This document shows positions 9,656-18,240 of a stretch of 59,511 nucleotides of DNA, piece by piece (the first letter of the stretch is position 1; each line of letters begins with the position of its first letter). The position numbers and the translations under genes were made by a program. The notes under the pieces are model-generated. The model saw nothing but the letters and a program-made list of their open reading frames with translations. It had not been told where the DNA came from and searched no databases. Source of the DNA: Myxococcaceae bacterium (lineage in GTDB: Bacteria; Myxococcota; Myxococcia; Myxococcales; Myxococcaceae); NCBI GenBank assembly GCA_004173515.1, contig SECN01000005.1:1-59511 (forward strand), read 5' to 3'.

Positions 9656-10111
9656 TTACAAGGGTTTTTCAAACCTGAAATCCGGCAGTGGGATCGGAAC
9701 ACCCTGAAAATCGCCCTTCATCCATTGAGAGGATGAGCCGGAGGTCGCCCTTCCGCCGTGGATGGAGATCACCTCATACGACACACCCGGCAGAAGTAGG
9801 ACACCTCCTGGAGCGGCCTGTCGGCGGTCCTCGGCGGAGAAGGTGGCGGCGGTGTCGATGTGGGAGTGGAAGACGCTGACGAGGGTTTCACGCCGGGCTT
9901 CCGCCTCCAGGCAGACCTGGAGCCACGCCTCCGGGGCGAAGGCGTAGGCGACGCGCGGGGTCGCGGACGCGTTGGGCAGGGGCACGACGCGCCAGGGGCC
10001 GTCCTCCCCCTCCCCTTTCAGGATCACGCCGCAGCCCTCGAAGGGCCACGCGGACTCCAGGTGGTGGATCATCCGGGCGAGGACTTCCGGCGGGAAGGCG
10101 GGGCCACCCAT
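9656..10111 (-). CDS. JAMM/MPN+ (Mec-type) metalloprotease
   Basis: This 151-residue Zn-dependent isopeptidase of the JAB/Mec+ family has a complete catalytic set: Glu25 (FEGCGV), His82 and His84 (FHSH), Ser92 and Asp95 (TFSAED), fitting HxHx7Sx2D. Prokaryotic members remove an amino acid or peptide from the GG end of ThiS/MoaD-type sulfur carriers; Mycobacterium Mec works with CysO. The adjacent MoaD-like gene ends in GG, so the same role is inferred here. The ATG is at 10111, 8 nt after the upstream stop. The ribosome-binding site is weak, which suggests translational coupling. It is the last gene of the five-gene operon. Confidence 0.85.
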   Translation of the reverse strand: MGGPAFPPEVLARMIHHLESAWPFEGCGVILKGEGEDGPWRVVPLPNASATPRVAYAFAPEAWLQVCLEAEARRETLVSVFHSHIDTAATFSAEDRRQAAPGGVLLLPGVSYEVISIHGGRATSGSSSQWMKGDFQGVPIPLPDFRFEKPL

Positions 10112-10119
10112 GGCGCGGA

Positions 10120-10746
10120 TCAGGGCTTCGCGGCCTTGCAGCGCGAGCACGGGCGTATTTCCAGGTCCGCCACCGCGCCCGGGGCGCTCAACCACCGGCC
10201 GCCCAGTGAGGAGCCCATGCCCAGCCGCAGCCGCTGGAACACCAGCGCGCCCAACGCCCCCAGGGCCACGCCCAGGGCTCCGTCCGGCGGTGTCCCCAGG
10301 TGGCGCACCGTTTCACCGAAGCACCAGACGCACCCGTCCGCGCCCCGGAACACCACCGCGCCACGCGCGCCGTCACCGCCCAGCGCCACCCAGGGGGCGT
10401 CTCCGCTCCAGGCCGCGGGCAGCTCCGCGAGCAGGCCGCCCCCGGGCGTGCCCGCCGCGTCCGGGTTCACCTCCGGCACCACCTGCGCCAGCATCGCGTC
10501 CACCGGCCGGCCCACGTCGCGCGCCGAGGCGAGGAACCCCGGCGACCAGGGGCCCATCGTCAGCCCGCCCACGCCCGTCACCGGCGTGCCGCCACCAGCC
10601 AGGTACGCCGTCGCGGTGAGGCCAGACGCGCCCAGGCCGTCCACCCGCGCGCCGCCCGACAGCAGGGCCTCCTGACCGCGCCCGCCCACCTCCCGCAGGA
10701 GGATCTGCCGGGAGTAGCGCTGGATCTGATCCTCGCTCAGCGCCAT
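10120..10746 (-). CDS. Degenerate ThiF/E1-like protein (pseudo-E1)
   Basis: This 208-residue protein begins with the E1 signature arm SEDQIQRYSRQILLREVG. A GLGASG glycine loop follows near residue 40. After this, none of the usual E1 elements are visible: no acidic ribose-binding residue, no arginine finger and no catalytic CxxxGV. The C-terminus ends in a CSRC pair. The true ThiF of the operon lacks exactly the RYSRQI arm that this protein has, so the two may form a split or heterodimeric E1. An alternative is a decaying paralogue, but the frame is intact and lies in a compact operon. GGGAGG precedes the ATG at 10746. Confidence 0.65.
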   Translation of the reverse strand: MALSEDQIQRYSRQILLREVGGRGQEALLSGGARVDGLGASGLTATAYLAGGGTPVTGVGGLTMGPWSPGFLASARDVGRPVDAMLAQVVPEVNPDAAGTPGGGLLAELPAAWSGDAPWVALGGDGARGAVVFRGADGCVWCFGETVRHLGTPPDGALGVALGALGALVFQRLRLGMGSSLGGRWLSAPGAVADLEIRPCSRCKAAKP

Positions 10747-10753
10747 GCGGCCT

Positions 10754-11026
10754 TCAGCCTCCCGCCATGGCGGGGATGAGGGTGATCCGGTCGGCGTCCT
10801 TCACCGGCGTGTCCAGCGACTGGAGGGCGCGCACGTCCTCGTCGTTGAGGAAGATGTTCACGTACCGGCGCACCGCCCCGCGCTCGTCGAGGATCCGGGC
10901 GTTCATTCCGGGGTAGCGGGCATCCAGGTCGCGCAGCACTTCGCCCACGGTGGCGCCTGAGGCCTGCACCTCCGCCTGGTTGCGCGTCAGCGTGCGCATG
11001 GGGGTGGGAATGCGAATGGTGGCCAT
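10754..11026 (-). CDS. MoaD/ThiS-family sulfur carrier protein
   Basis: This 90-residue beta-grasp protein ends exactly in MAGG, the diglycine that becomes thiocarboxylated. The motifs GATVGEVLRDLDARYPG and VNIFLNDEDVRALQSLDTPV are typical of the MoaD/CysO branch. Its likely role is to receive sulfur after adenylation by the adjacent ThiF protein and pass it to a biosynthetic target. With a JAMM protease in the operon, a CysO-like role in cysteine or related sulfur chemistry is possible. The ATG at 11026 is chosen because GGGGAG lies 6 nt upstream; the ATG two codons earlier abuts that site. Confidence 0.85.
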   Translation of the reverse strand: MATIRIPTPMRTLTRNQAEVQASGATVGEVLRDLDARYPGMNARILDERGAVRRYVNIFLNDEDVRALQSLDTPVKDADRITLIPAMAGG

Positions 11027-11028
11027 GA

Positions 11029-11268
11029 TCATCTCCCCTGCTTTCGCACCAGCAACCGGTGGGTGCCATCACCGCGCGGCTCCAACGACACCACCTCGTG
11101 GCCCTCGTCGCGCGCGCTGCGGGGCACGTTCTTCAAGGGCTCCTCGCCCTTGAGCAGCACCTCCAACAGCGTGCCGGAGGGCAGCGATTCCAACTTCAGC
11201 TTGGTGCGCACATAGGTCATCGGACACACCTCGCGGGTGATGTCCAACGTCGCCGTCACGTCGGGCAT
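11029..11268 (-). CDS. TusA/SirA-like sulfur relay protein
   Basis: This 79-residue protein has the TusA fold pattern: TATLDITREVCPMTYVRTKL with the sulfur-carrying Cys at 15, then LLEVLLKGEEPLKNVPRSA. Classical TusA has CPxP; here Pro is replaced (CPMT), as in TusA-like proteins found with sulfur-carrier operons. It would relay persulfide sulfur to the E1/carrier pair. The ATG at 11268 has AGGAGG at good spacing. It overlaps the 3' end of thiF by 13 bp, so the two are probably co-translated. Confidence 0.8.
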   Translation of the reverse strand: MPDVTATLDITREVCPMTYVRTKLKLESLPSGTLLEVLLKGEEPLKNVPRSARDEGHEVVSLEPRGDGTHRLLVRKQGR

Positions 11269-12032
11269 GCGGTGTCCTCCTGGGACGAAGGGAACGGGGG
11301 CAGCGACTGGATGCCGCACCCCGGACAGTCCGGAGCGCGCGTCACCCTCACGGTGCGCCCCTCTAGCGTCGCGCCGTCGAGCACATGCAGCGTGGCCTCG
11401 CCGCGCGTCCGGCCGGCGGCGCCCGCCAGCAGCTCCAACGCGAGCAGCGCCTGCACCGCGCCGATGAGCCCCGCCACCGAGCCCAGCACTCCGGCCTGCG
11501 CGCACGTGGGCACCGCGTCCGCCGGGGGCACGTCCTCGTAGAGACAGCGCAGGCACGGCCCTCCTGGATCGATGCGCAGGGCCTGCCCCTGCATGCGCAG
11601 CACGCCGCCGTACACCAGCGGCACGCCGGTCAGCACCGCGACGTCCGACAGGAAGAACTTGGTGGCGACGCCATCCGTGGCGTCCACCACCAGGTCGTGC
11701 GCGCGGAAGAGGGCCTCCGCGTTGTTCGCGTCCAGCCGTTCAGGCAGGGCCTCCACGCTCAGGGTGGGGAAGGCCCGCAGCAGGCCGGCGGCGGCGGATT
11801 CGGCCTTGAAGCGGCCCACGTCCCCGGTGCGGTGCCAGAGCTGGCGGTGCAGGTTCGTCACGTCCACCCGGTCCGGATCCACCAGGGTCAAATGCCCCAC
11901 CCCTCCCTGCGCGAGCGCCAGGGACGCCGGACAACCCAGGCCGCCCGCCCCCACCACCAGCACGCGGGAGCGCTCGATGCGGGTGGCATGGGGAATGCGC
12001 GCGTGGTGGTCGGTATCAGGGTGGCCGTGCAT
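11256..12032 (-). CDS. ThiF/MoeB-type E1 adenylyltransferase
   Basis: This 258-residue protein would adenylate the C-terminal GG of the adjacent sulfur carrier. It has the nucleotide loop GAGGLGCP, the acidic VDPDRVDVTNLHRQ, VDATDGVATKF, and Zn-binding pairs CLRC and CPGC. The cysteine in PTCAQAGVLGS corresponds to the conserved E1 Cys. It begins directly at the Rossmann core, without the usual N-terminal RYSRQI arm, which is found instead in the downstream pseudo-E1. It is the first gene of the minus-strand operon ThiF, TusA, MoaD, pseudo-E1 and JAMM. The ATG is at 12032. Confidence 0.85.
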   Translation of the reverse strand: MHGHPDTDHHARIPHATRIERSRVLVVGAGGLGCPASLALAQGGVGHLTLVDPDRVDVTNLHRQLWHRTGDVGRFKAESAAAGLLRAFPTLSVEALPERLDANNAEALFRAHDLVVDATDGVATKFFLSDVAVLTGVPLVYGGVLRMQGQALRIDPGGPCLRCLYEDVPPADAVPTCAQAGVLGSVAGLIGAVQALLALELLAGAAGRTRGEATLHVLDGATLEGRTVRVTRAPDCPGCGIQSLPPFPSSQEDTACPT

Positions 12033-12165
12033 GGGACTGGTGCTCCGCGAGGATCGAACGAATATGGTGCGGCGACTCCACGTCTGGACTCCAGGACGTT
12101 CCCGAAGCCTTCTCACCGTTGTCGCCACCGCCGCCGTCACAAGCGGCCCTCACCAGCCAGGACAT

Positions 12166-12591
12166 ATGAAAAACCTGACCGGCGCGCTCGTGTTTTCCAC
12201 CCTGCTGTCCCTGGCTGTCGGCTGCCACAAGAACACCGGCGAGAGCCCCGACGCCGCCACCCAGACGGGCACCGTCCGCGAGGAGCTCAAGGCGGGCACC
12301 CCGGACGGCTCCCAGCCCACCGCCGAGGCCGGCACGCCGGATTCGGGCGGCACCACCGCCTCCAGCTACGACTCGGGCGCCAGCGACCGGCTGGCCCTGG
12401 AGTCCTGCGTGGACGGCTGGCTGAAGACCCACAAGCTGGATCGCTACGGCAGCAAGGCGGGCACCATGTACGCGGGCGGCACGCCCCTGTTCGACGAGCG
12501 CACCGGGGAGAGCCGCGACCGGCTGGAGTTCGTCTTCCAGCAGCAGCCGGAAGCCAAGGCGGCGTGCGTGGACGCGGGCGCCGGGAAGTAG
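12166..12591 (+). CDS. Small lipoprotein of unknown function
   Basis: This 141-residue predicted lipoprotein has a signal with lipobox LSLAVGC near residue 19, then a Thr/Gly/Ser/Asp-rich linker. The folded C-terminal half contains two Cys (LESCVDGW and KAACVDAG) that may form a disulphide. I do not recognise the family. It diverges from the thiF operon across 133 bp. A hairpin follows at 12619-12638. Confidence 0.65.
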   Translation: MKNLTGALVFSTLLSLAVGCHKNTGESPDAATQTGTVREELKAGTPDGSQPTAEAGTPDSGGTTASSYDSGASDRLALESCVDGWLKTHKLDRYGSKAGTMYAGGTPLFDERTGESRDRLEFVFQQQPEAKAACVDAGAGK

Positions 12592-12618
12592 CGCCCGCTC
12601 AGGTCCCTCGCCCGGCAG

Positions 12619-12638
12619 GGAGCCAATCGTTTGGCTCC
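12619..12638 (+). terminator. Hairpin after lipoprotein gene
   Basis: A perfect 8-bp stem GGAGCCAA/TTGGCTCC has a TCGT tetraloop. It lies 28 nt after the lipoprotein stop and before the histidine kinase gene. There is no clear T-run after it. Confidence 0.5.
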
Positions 12639-12682
12639 GGGAATTCCGCTCCCTGGGGAACGTCCCGTAAGCTGCCGGGCGC

Positions 12683-13975
12683 ATGGACAGTGAGCTGAGA
12701 GACGGCGAGCAGCACCCGGCCCACGACCTGCGGGCCCGCGTCCGCGCCGTCCTGGAGCGCCGCAACCTCACGGACAACGTGTCCGCGGAGCAGGCGGCCG
12801 CGTCCTGGGAGCAGGACCGTTTCGTCGCCCGGGCCCGCGCCCTGTTCTACGCGCGGATGATGTTCCTCACGCTGGGCCTGCTCATCCTCGCGGTGCCCGC
12901 GTGGAGCGGCTACTTCGGCTTCAGCGGCCCCATCTCCTTCGTGGGCTACTTCGCGATGCTGCTCTACAGCGTCGCGAACCTGCTCGTCATCGACCACCCG
13001 AAGGCGGGCCGGTGGGTGACGTACCTCACGCTCTGCTTCGACCTGCTCATCACCGTGGTGCTCATCGCCCGGCCCCAGGTGGGCGGCGGCCTCCAGAGCC
13101 CGCTGCTGGCGACGCAGCTGCTCTTCACCACGCTCTTCGCCATCCTCTTCCCCAAGCCGCTGGCCATCCTGCCGCCGCTGCTGGCGCTGCCCGTCACTAC
13201 GCGGTTGGATCTGCTGCTGGACCGGTCCGTGACGGCGGTGGAGCTGCTCACGCTGCTCTGGTACCTGGGCCTCAACTTCATCATCGTCTACGTGCTCGTG
13301 TACCTGAACGAGCGCGAGGCCACCGCGCACCGCGAGGTGGTCTCCCTGCAGGGTGACCTGAAGGAGCTGGCCGTGGTGGAGGAGCGCAACCGGCTGGCGC
13401 GGGAGATCCACGACGGCCTGGGCGCGTCCCTGTCCTCCATGATCATCCAGGCCGAGTACATCCTGAACATGGCGATGGCGCGCGAGGACGACGGGCTGCG
13501 CTCCGAAATCCGCGAGATGAAGGCCACCGCGGAGGAGTCCATCGAGGAGCTGCGGCGCAACCTGCGGATGATGCGCGACGACTTCGAGCTGGCGCAGGGC
13601 CTGGAGGACTACGTCAAGACGTTCCGCGACCGCACCGGCCAGGAGATCCGCTTCGAGCGCACGGGCCTGACGCGCAAGCTGCCGCCGGACGCACAACTGG
13701 CGCTGTTCCGCATCCTCCAGGAGTGCCTGTCCAACGCGGCGAAGCACGCCGAGGCCAAGGAGGTCCAGGTGCGCCTGGACTTCAGCGCCGAGGGCGTGCA
13801 CCTGGTGGTGCGCGACAACGGCAAGGGCTTCGACCCGGGCCGCACGCCGCGCGGACACTACGGCCTGCTCAACATGCGTGAGCGGGCGATGAAGCTCGGT
13901 GGTTCCATCGTGGTGGACTCGGCGCCCGGCGCTGGCGCCCAGGTGGCCTTTTCCCTTCCCTGTCTTTCAGCCTGA
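12683..13975 (+). CDS. Membrane histidine kinase, NarL/DesK type (HisKA_3)
   Basis: This 430-residue sensor kinase has about six hydrophobic segments between residues 58 and 208 (FLTLGLLILAVPAW, LLITVVLIA, FIIVYVLVYL). A coiled linker leads to the HisKA_3 dimerisation motif EERNRLAREIHDGLGASL, with phospho-acceptor His243. The HATPase_c domain has N-box ECLSNAAKHAEA and G1 box VRDNGKGFDPG. There is no recognisable extracellular or PAS input domain, so sensing is probably within the membrane. It sits 20 bp upstream of its response regulator. Confidence 0.9.
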   Translation: MDSELRDGEQHPAHDLRARVRAVLERRNLTDNVSAEQAAASWEQDRFVARARALFYARMMFLTLGLLILAVPAWSGYFGFSGPISFVGYFAMLLYSVANLLVIDHPKAGRWVTYLTLCFDLLITVVLIARPQVGGGLQSPLLATQLLFTTLFAILFPKPLAILPPLLALPVTTRLDLLLDRSVTAVELLTLLWYLGLNFIIVYVLVYLNEREATAHREVVSLQGDLKELAVVEERNRLAREIHDGLGASLSSMIIQAEYILNMAMAREDDGLRSEIREMKATAEESIEELRRNLRMMRDDFELAQGLEDYVKTFRDRTGQEIRFERTGLTRKLPPDAQLALFRILQECLSNAAKHAEAKEVQVRLDFSAEGVHLVVRDNGKGFDPGRTPRGHYGLLNMRERAMKLGGSIVVDSAPGAGAQVAFSLPCLSA

Positions 13976-13995
13976 CGCACCCGGAGCCCCACCCC

Positions 13996-14751
13996 GTGGA
14001 CCCGACCCCTGCCGCCGCTCCCCTGCCCATCCGCGTGTTCGTCGTGGAGGACCAGACCAAGATCCTGAAGAACCAGCTCCGTCTCTTCGAGGGCCACCCG
14101 GACATCGACATCGTGGGCACCGCGCTGTCCGGCGAGGCCGCGATGGAGGAGGTGGAGCGCGCGGCGCCGGACGTGCTGCTGCTGGATTTGGGCCTGCCGC
14201 GCATGAGCGGCATCGACGTCACGCGCGAGGTGAAGGCGCGCTTTCCGAAGATGGAGATCCTGATCTTCACCATCTTCGACGAGGAGGACAAAGTCCTGGA
14301 GGCCGTGAAGGCGGGCGCCTCCGGCTACCTGCTCAAGGGCGCGACGGTGGACAAGATCGTCGAGGCCATCAAGGAGGTCCGCGCCGGAGGCACCGTCATC
14401 CAGCCGAACCTCGCGCGGCGCCTGTTGCGCCACTTCCGCGTGGAGCCGGACTCCAACCCCGTGCCCACCGAGCCCCTGGCCGTGGCGCCCTCCGCCGTGG
14501 ACCCCACGCCCGTGACGGCCCCCCAGGACATGTCCGCCCTGGAGCCCCTGCTCAAGCCCCTGTCGGATCGCGAGCGGGAGATCCTCCAGCTCATCGCCAA
14601 GGGCGTGTCCAACAGCGAGGCGGCCCGGCTGCTCACCCTGTCCAAGGCCACCATCCGCACGCACCTGGAACACATCTACCGGAAGCTGGAGGTGACGAAC
14701 CGCGTGGAGGCCGTCACCGAGGGCATCCGCAAGGGCCTCATCTCCGTGTAG
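13996..14751 (+). CDS. NarL-family response regulator
   Basis: This 251-residue protein has a receiver domain with acidic pocket VVED (18-19), phospho-acceptor Asp64 (LLLDLGLPRMSG) and switch/Lys stretch GASGYLLKG. A Pro/Ala-rich linker of about 45 residues leads to a LuxR-type helix-turn-helix (LSDREREILQLIAKG, then NSEAARLLTLSKATIRTHL). The linker is longer than usual. The start is a GTG at 13996. It forms an operon with the upstream kinase; targets are unknown. Confidence 0.9.
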   Translation: MDPTPAAAPLPIRVFVVEDQTKILKNQLRLFEGHPDIDIVGTALSGEAAMEEVERAAPDVLLLDLGLPRMSGIDVTREVKARFPKMEILIFTIFDEEDKVLEAVKAGASGYLLKGATVDKIVEAIKEVRAGGTVIQPNLARRLLRHFRVEPDSNPVPTEPLAVAPSAVDPTPVTAPQDMSALEPLLKPLSDREREILQLIAKGVSNSEAARLLTLSKATIRTHLEHIYRKLEVTNRVEAVTEGIRKGLISV

Positions 14752-14895
14752 CGGCGGGCCCTCCCGTCTCGAGCGACCGCACGCGCAGGGTCCAGGCGCG
14801 GACGCTCGATGCGTGGAGGCCCCACTTTTCACAGCTGGATCCGCGCGTGGCTTCTACAGTGGGGACGCTTCGTTCCCCATTCCTGGAGCCCCACC

Positions 14896-16008
14896 ATGGA
14901 CGTCCGCGCCGCCGTCGCCTTCGAGGCCGGCAAGCCCCTGAGCATCGAAACCGTGCACCTGGAGGGCCCCAAGGCGGGCGAGGTGCTCATCGAGCTGAAG
15001 GCCACCGGCCTGTGCCACACGGATGAGTTCACCCGCTCCGGCGCGGATCCGGAAGGACTGTTCCCCGCCATCTTCGGCCACGAGGGCGCGGGCATCGTGG
15101 TGGACGTGGGCCCAGGCGTCACCAGCGTGAAGAAGGGCGACCACGTCATCCCGCTCTACACGCCCGAATGCCGCGGCTGTAAGTCGTGCCTGTCCCAGAA
15201 GACGAACCTGTGCACGGCCATCCGCGCCACGCAGGGCAAGGGCCTGATGCCGGATGGCACCAGCCGCTTCCGCCTGGGCAAGCAGGCCATCCACCACTAC
15301 ATGGGCTGCTCCACGTTCGCGAACTACACGGTGCTGCCGGAGATCGCCGTCGCGAAGATCCGCGAGGACGCCCCCTTCGACAAGGTCTGCTACATCGGCT
15401 GCGGCGTCACCACCGGCGTGGGCGCCGTCGTCTACACCGCGAAGGTGGAGGCCGGCGCGAAGGTCGTCGTCTTCGGCCTGGGCGGCATCGGCCTCAATGT
15501 CGTGCAGGCCGCGCGCATGGTGGGCGCCGACATGATCGTCGGCGTGGACCTGAACCCCGCGCGCAAGGACATCGCGGAGAAGTTCGGCCTCACCCACTTC
15601 GTCAACCCGAAGGACGTGGAGGGCGACCTCGTCCCGTACCTGGTCAACCTCACCGGCGGCGGCGCGGACTACAGCTTCGAGTGCATCGGCAACGTGAAGA
15701 CCATGCGCCAGGCGCTGGAATGCTGCCACCGGGGCTGGGGCGAGAGCATCATCATCGGCGTGGCCGGCGCGGGGCAGGAGATCAGCACGCGGCCGTTCCA
15801 GCTCGTCACCGGGCGCGTGTGGAAGGGCAGCGCCTTCGGCGGCGCGCGCGGCCGCACCGACGTGCCGAAGATCGTCGACTGGTACATGGACGGGAAGATC
15901 CAGGTGGACCCGCTCATCACCCACACGCTCAAGCTGGAGGACATCAACCACGGCTTCGAGCTGATGCACAAAGGCGAGTCCATCCGCAGCGTGGTGAAGT
16001 ACGCATGA
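14896..16008 (+). CDS. adhC: S-(hydroxymethyl)glutathione dehydrogenase / class III alcohol dehydrogenase
   Basis: This 370-residue zinc alcohol dehydrogenase oxidises S-hydroxymethylglutathione to S-formylglutathione with NAD, and as a class III enzyme it can also reduce S-nitrosoglutathione. The catalytic Zn set is visible: Cys in ATGLCHTDEF, GHEGAG and CGVTTGVGAV. The structural-Zn loop is PECRGCKSCLSQKTNLC, and the NAD motif is VFGLGGIGLN. Length and motif order match the family. Its stop overlaps the fghA start (ATGA), so the two are coupled in a formaldehyde-detoxification pair. Confidence 0.93.
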   Translation: MDVRAAVAFEAGKPLSIETVHLEGPKAGEVLIELKATGLCHTDEFTRSGADPEGLFPAIFGHEGAGIVVDVGPGVTSVKKGDHVIPLYTPECRGCKSCLSQKTNLCTAIRATQGKGLMPDGTSRFRLGKQAIHHYMGCSTFANYTVLPEIAVAKIREDAPFDKVCYIGCGVTTGVGAVVYTAKVEAGAKVVVFGLGGIGLNVVQAARMVGADMIVGVDLNPARKDIAEKFGLTHFVNPKDVEGDLVPYLVNLTGGGADYSFECIGNVKTMRQALECCHRGWGESIIIGVAGAGQEISTRPFQLVTGRVWKGSAFGGARGRTDVPKIVDWYMDGKIQVDPLITHTLKLEDINHGFELMHKGESIRSVVKYA

Positions 16009-16856
16009 GCGCGGCTCCCACGCTCGTCAGTGAGCACGGGTGCTTCGGGGGGACGCAGTCCTTCTGGAAGCACGCGTCCGAAGCCTGCGGCGGCGAGATG
16101 CGCTTCAGCGTCTTCACCCCGCCCCAGGCGGAGCGCGGCAAGGTCCCTGTCCTGTACTACCTGGCGGGGCTCACCTGCACCGAGGAGACCTTCCCCTCCA
16201 AGGGCGGCGCGCAGCGCGTGGCGTCCGAGCTGGGCCTGATGCTCGTAGCGCCGGACACCAGTCCTCGCGGCGCGGGCATCCCGGGCGAGGACACCGACTG
16301 GGACTTCGGCACCGGCGCGGGCTTCTACCTGGACGCCACCCAGCCACCGTGGAACACGCGCTACCGGATGGGCTCGTACATCACGAAGGAGCTGCCCGGA
16401 ATCATCGGCGCGCACTTCCCCGCGAACATGGAGCGCGAGGGCATCTTCGGCCACTCCATGGGAGGGCACGGCGCGCTCGTCACGGCGCTGCGCAACCCCG
16501 GCCGCTACCGCTCCGTGTCCGCGTTCGCCCCCATTGGCGCGCCCATGCGCAGTCCCTGGGGCAAGAAGGCGTTTGGCGGCTACCTGGGTCCGGATGAAGA
16601 GACGTGGCGCGAGTACGACGCCACGGAGCTGCTCCGCTCCGGCAGACGCGTGCCGAAGCTGCTCGTGGACCAGGGCACGAAGGACAAGTTCCTGCCGGAT
16701 CAGCTCCACCCGTCCTTCCTCCACGACGCGTGCAAGGAGGCGGGCCAGCCCTTCACGATGCGCCTGCAGGAGGGCTTCGACCACGGCTACTACTTCGTCT
16801 CCACGTTCATGGAGGACCACCTGCGCCACCATGCGGCCGCCCTGAACGCGGCCTGA
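16005..16856 (+). CDS. fghA: S-formylglutathione hydrolase
   Basis: This 283-residue alpha/beta hydrolase (esterase D family) releases formate and glutathione from S-formylglutathione. The nucleophile elbow is FGHSMGGHGA. Family stretches LYYLAGLTCTEETFP, DTSPRG, PWNTRYRMGSY and the late FDHGYYF (catalytic His) are present. It completes the pathway begun by the upstream dehydrogenase, with which it overlaps by 4 bp. A long hairpin follows the stop. Confidence 0.93.
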   Translation: MSAAPTLVSEHGCFGGTQSFWKHASEACGGEMRFSVFTPPQAERGKVPVLYYLAGLTCTEETFPSKGGAQRVASELGLMLVAPDTSPRGAGIPGEDTDWDFGTGAGFYLDATQPPWNTRYRMGSYITKELPGIIGAHFPANMEREGIFGHSMGGHGALVTALRNPGRYRSVSAFAPIGAPMRSPWGKKAFGGYLGPDEETWREYDATELLRSGRRVPKLLVDQGTKDKFLPDQLHPSFLHDACKEAGQPFTMRLQEGFDHGYYFVSTFMEDHLRHHAAALNAA

Positions 16857-16858
16857 AA

Positions 16859-16908
16859 AGGCACCCCAGCGGCCTCCGGGCCCGCCCCGGAGCCGCCTGG
16901 GGGCGCCT
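16859..16908 (+). terminator. Long hairpin terminator after fghA
   Basis: Nested stems AGGC/GCCT, CCCCAG/CTGGGG and CTCCGGG/CCCGGAG form one long imperfect hairpin that begins 3 nt after the fghA stop. A T-containing tail (TTGTGTGT) follows. Confidence 0.6.
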
Positions 16909-16962
16909 GCTTGTGTGTCAATCCCCTTCCCTCCCCGGCCCGGACGTGGGAGGCGTGGGGGC

Positions 16963-18240
16963 ATGAGTGCCACTTTCAAGTCCCTGGGCCTGTCTCCCGA
17001 AACGCTGGGTGCCGTGAAGCGCGCCCGCTTCGGTACCCCCACGCCCATCCAGGCGCAGGCCATTCCTCCCGCGCTTTCCGGTCGTGACGTCATCGGCTGC
17101 GCGGCCACCGGTACCGGCAAGACGGCCGCCTACCTGCTCCCCATGATTGAACGCTTCGCGGGAGAGCGCGGCACGCTGGGCCTCATCCTCGCCCCCACGC
17201 GCGAATTGGTGCAGCAGGTGGCCGAACAGGCCCGCTTCTTCGGCGAGCCCCGGCGCGTGCTGCCCATCACCATCATCGGCGGCGAGGACATGAACGCCCA
17301 GGTGGCCGAGCTGAAGGAGCGCCCCACCCTCATCGTCGCCACCCCGGGCCGGCTGGTGGACCTGTTGGGCATCAAGGCCGTGAACCTGTCGCACATCCGC
17401 ACGCTGGTGCTGGATGAGGCGGACCGGATGCTGGACATGGGCTTCCTGCCGCAGATCAACCAGATCCTCCAGGCGCTGCCGCGCAAGCACCAGACGCTGC
17501 TGTTCTCCGCGACGCTGGGCGCGGACGTGGCCCGCTTCGGCCAGCGCGCGCTCAACAAGCCCGTGCGCGTGGAGGTGACCCCCAGCGGGACGCCCGCGGC
17601 GCGCGCGGATCAGCACCTGTACATGGTGAAGCCGGAGGAGAAGTGGCCGCTGCTGCTCACGCTGCTCGCGGAGGACGAGGCGAGCGCGCTCGTGTTCGTG
17701 CGCACCCAGGCGCGAGCGGACAAGATGAAGGAACTGCTCGCCGCCGCGGGCCACAAGTCCGCCGCGCTGCACGCGGGCCGCACGCAGGCCCAGCGCAAGC
17801 AGGCGCTGGAGGGCTTCCGCCGGGGACAGTACCGCTGCCTCGTGGCCACCGACCTCGCCGCGCGCGGACTGGACGTGGACGACATCGGCCACGTCATCAG
17901 CCTGGACATCCCGCATGGGCCGGAGGACTACGTGCACCGCATCGGCCGCACCGCTCGCGCGGAGGCCAGTGGGCGGGCGTCACTGTTCGCGCTGGACGTG
18001 GAGCGCCGCACCCTGCGCGACATCGAGAGCATCATCCGTCAGGAGCTGCCGCTCGCGGAGGTGCCTCGCAAGAACCCCCTCTTCCGCAAGGAGATGGACG
18101 CGTTCCTCGCGAAGCAGCGCGACCCGGGTCCTCCCCAGGCCGACCATGGCCGCTCCACCCGGGCCCCTGAAGCGACGCCCGGGCGCCATGCCCGCTCCCA
18201 TGCAAAGGCCCGCCCGAAGAAGGGCCCCGCCGGTCAGTGA
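16963..18240 (+). CDS. rhlE: DEAD-box RNA helicase, RhlE group
   Basis: This 425-residue ATP-dependent RNA helicase has Q-motif region FGTPTPIQAQAIP, Walker A AATGTGKT, PTRELVQQ, TPGRL, DEAD box VLDEADRML, SAT (LFSATLGAD), ATDLAARGLD and motif VI HRIGRTAR, where HRIGRTGR is usual. The last 50 residues are basic and Pro/Arg-rich, a typical RNA-binding tail. It starts at ATG 16963. Its 3' end overlaps the convergent slyD-like gene by 7 bp. Confidence 0.92.
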   Translation: MSATFKSLGLSPETLGAVKRARFGTPTPIQAQAIPPALSGRDVIGCAATGTGKTAAYLLPMIERFAGERGTLGLILAPTRELVQQVAEQARFFGEPRRVLPITIIGGEDMNAQVAELKERPTLIVATPGRLVDLLGIKAVNLSHIRTLVLDEADRMLDMGFLPQINQILQALPRKHQTLLFSATLGADVARFGQRALNKPVRVEVTPSGTPAARADQHLYMVKPEEKWPLLLTLLAEDEASALVFVRTQARADKMKELLAAAGHKSAALHAGRTQAQRKQALEGFRRGQYRCLVATDLAARGLDVDDIGHVISLDIPHGPEDYVHRIGRTARAEASGRASLFALDVERRTLRDIESIIRQELPLAEVPRKNPLFRKEMDAFLAKQRDPGPPQADHGRSTRAPEATPGRHARSHAKARPKKGPAGQ

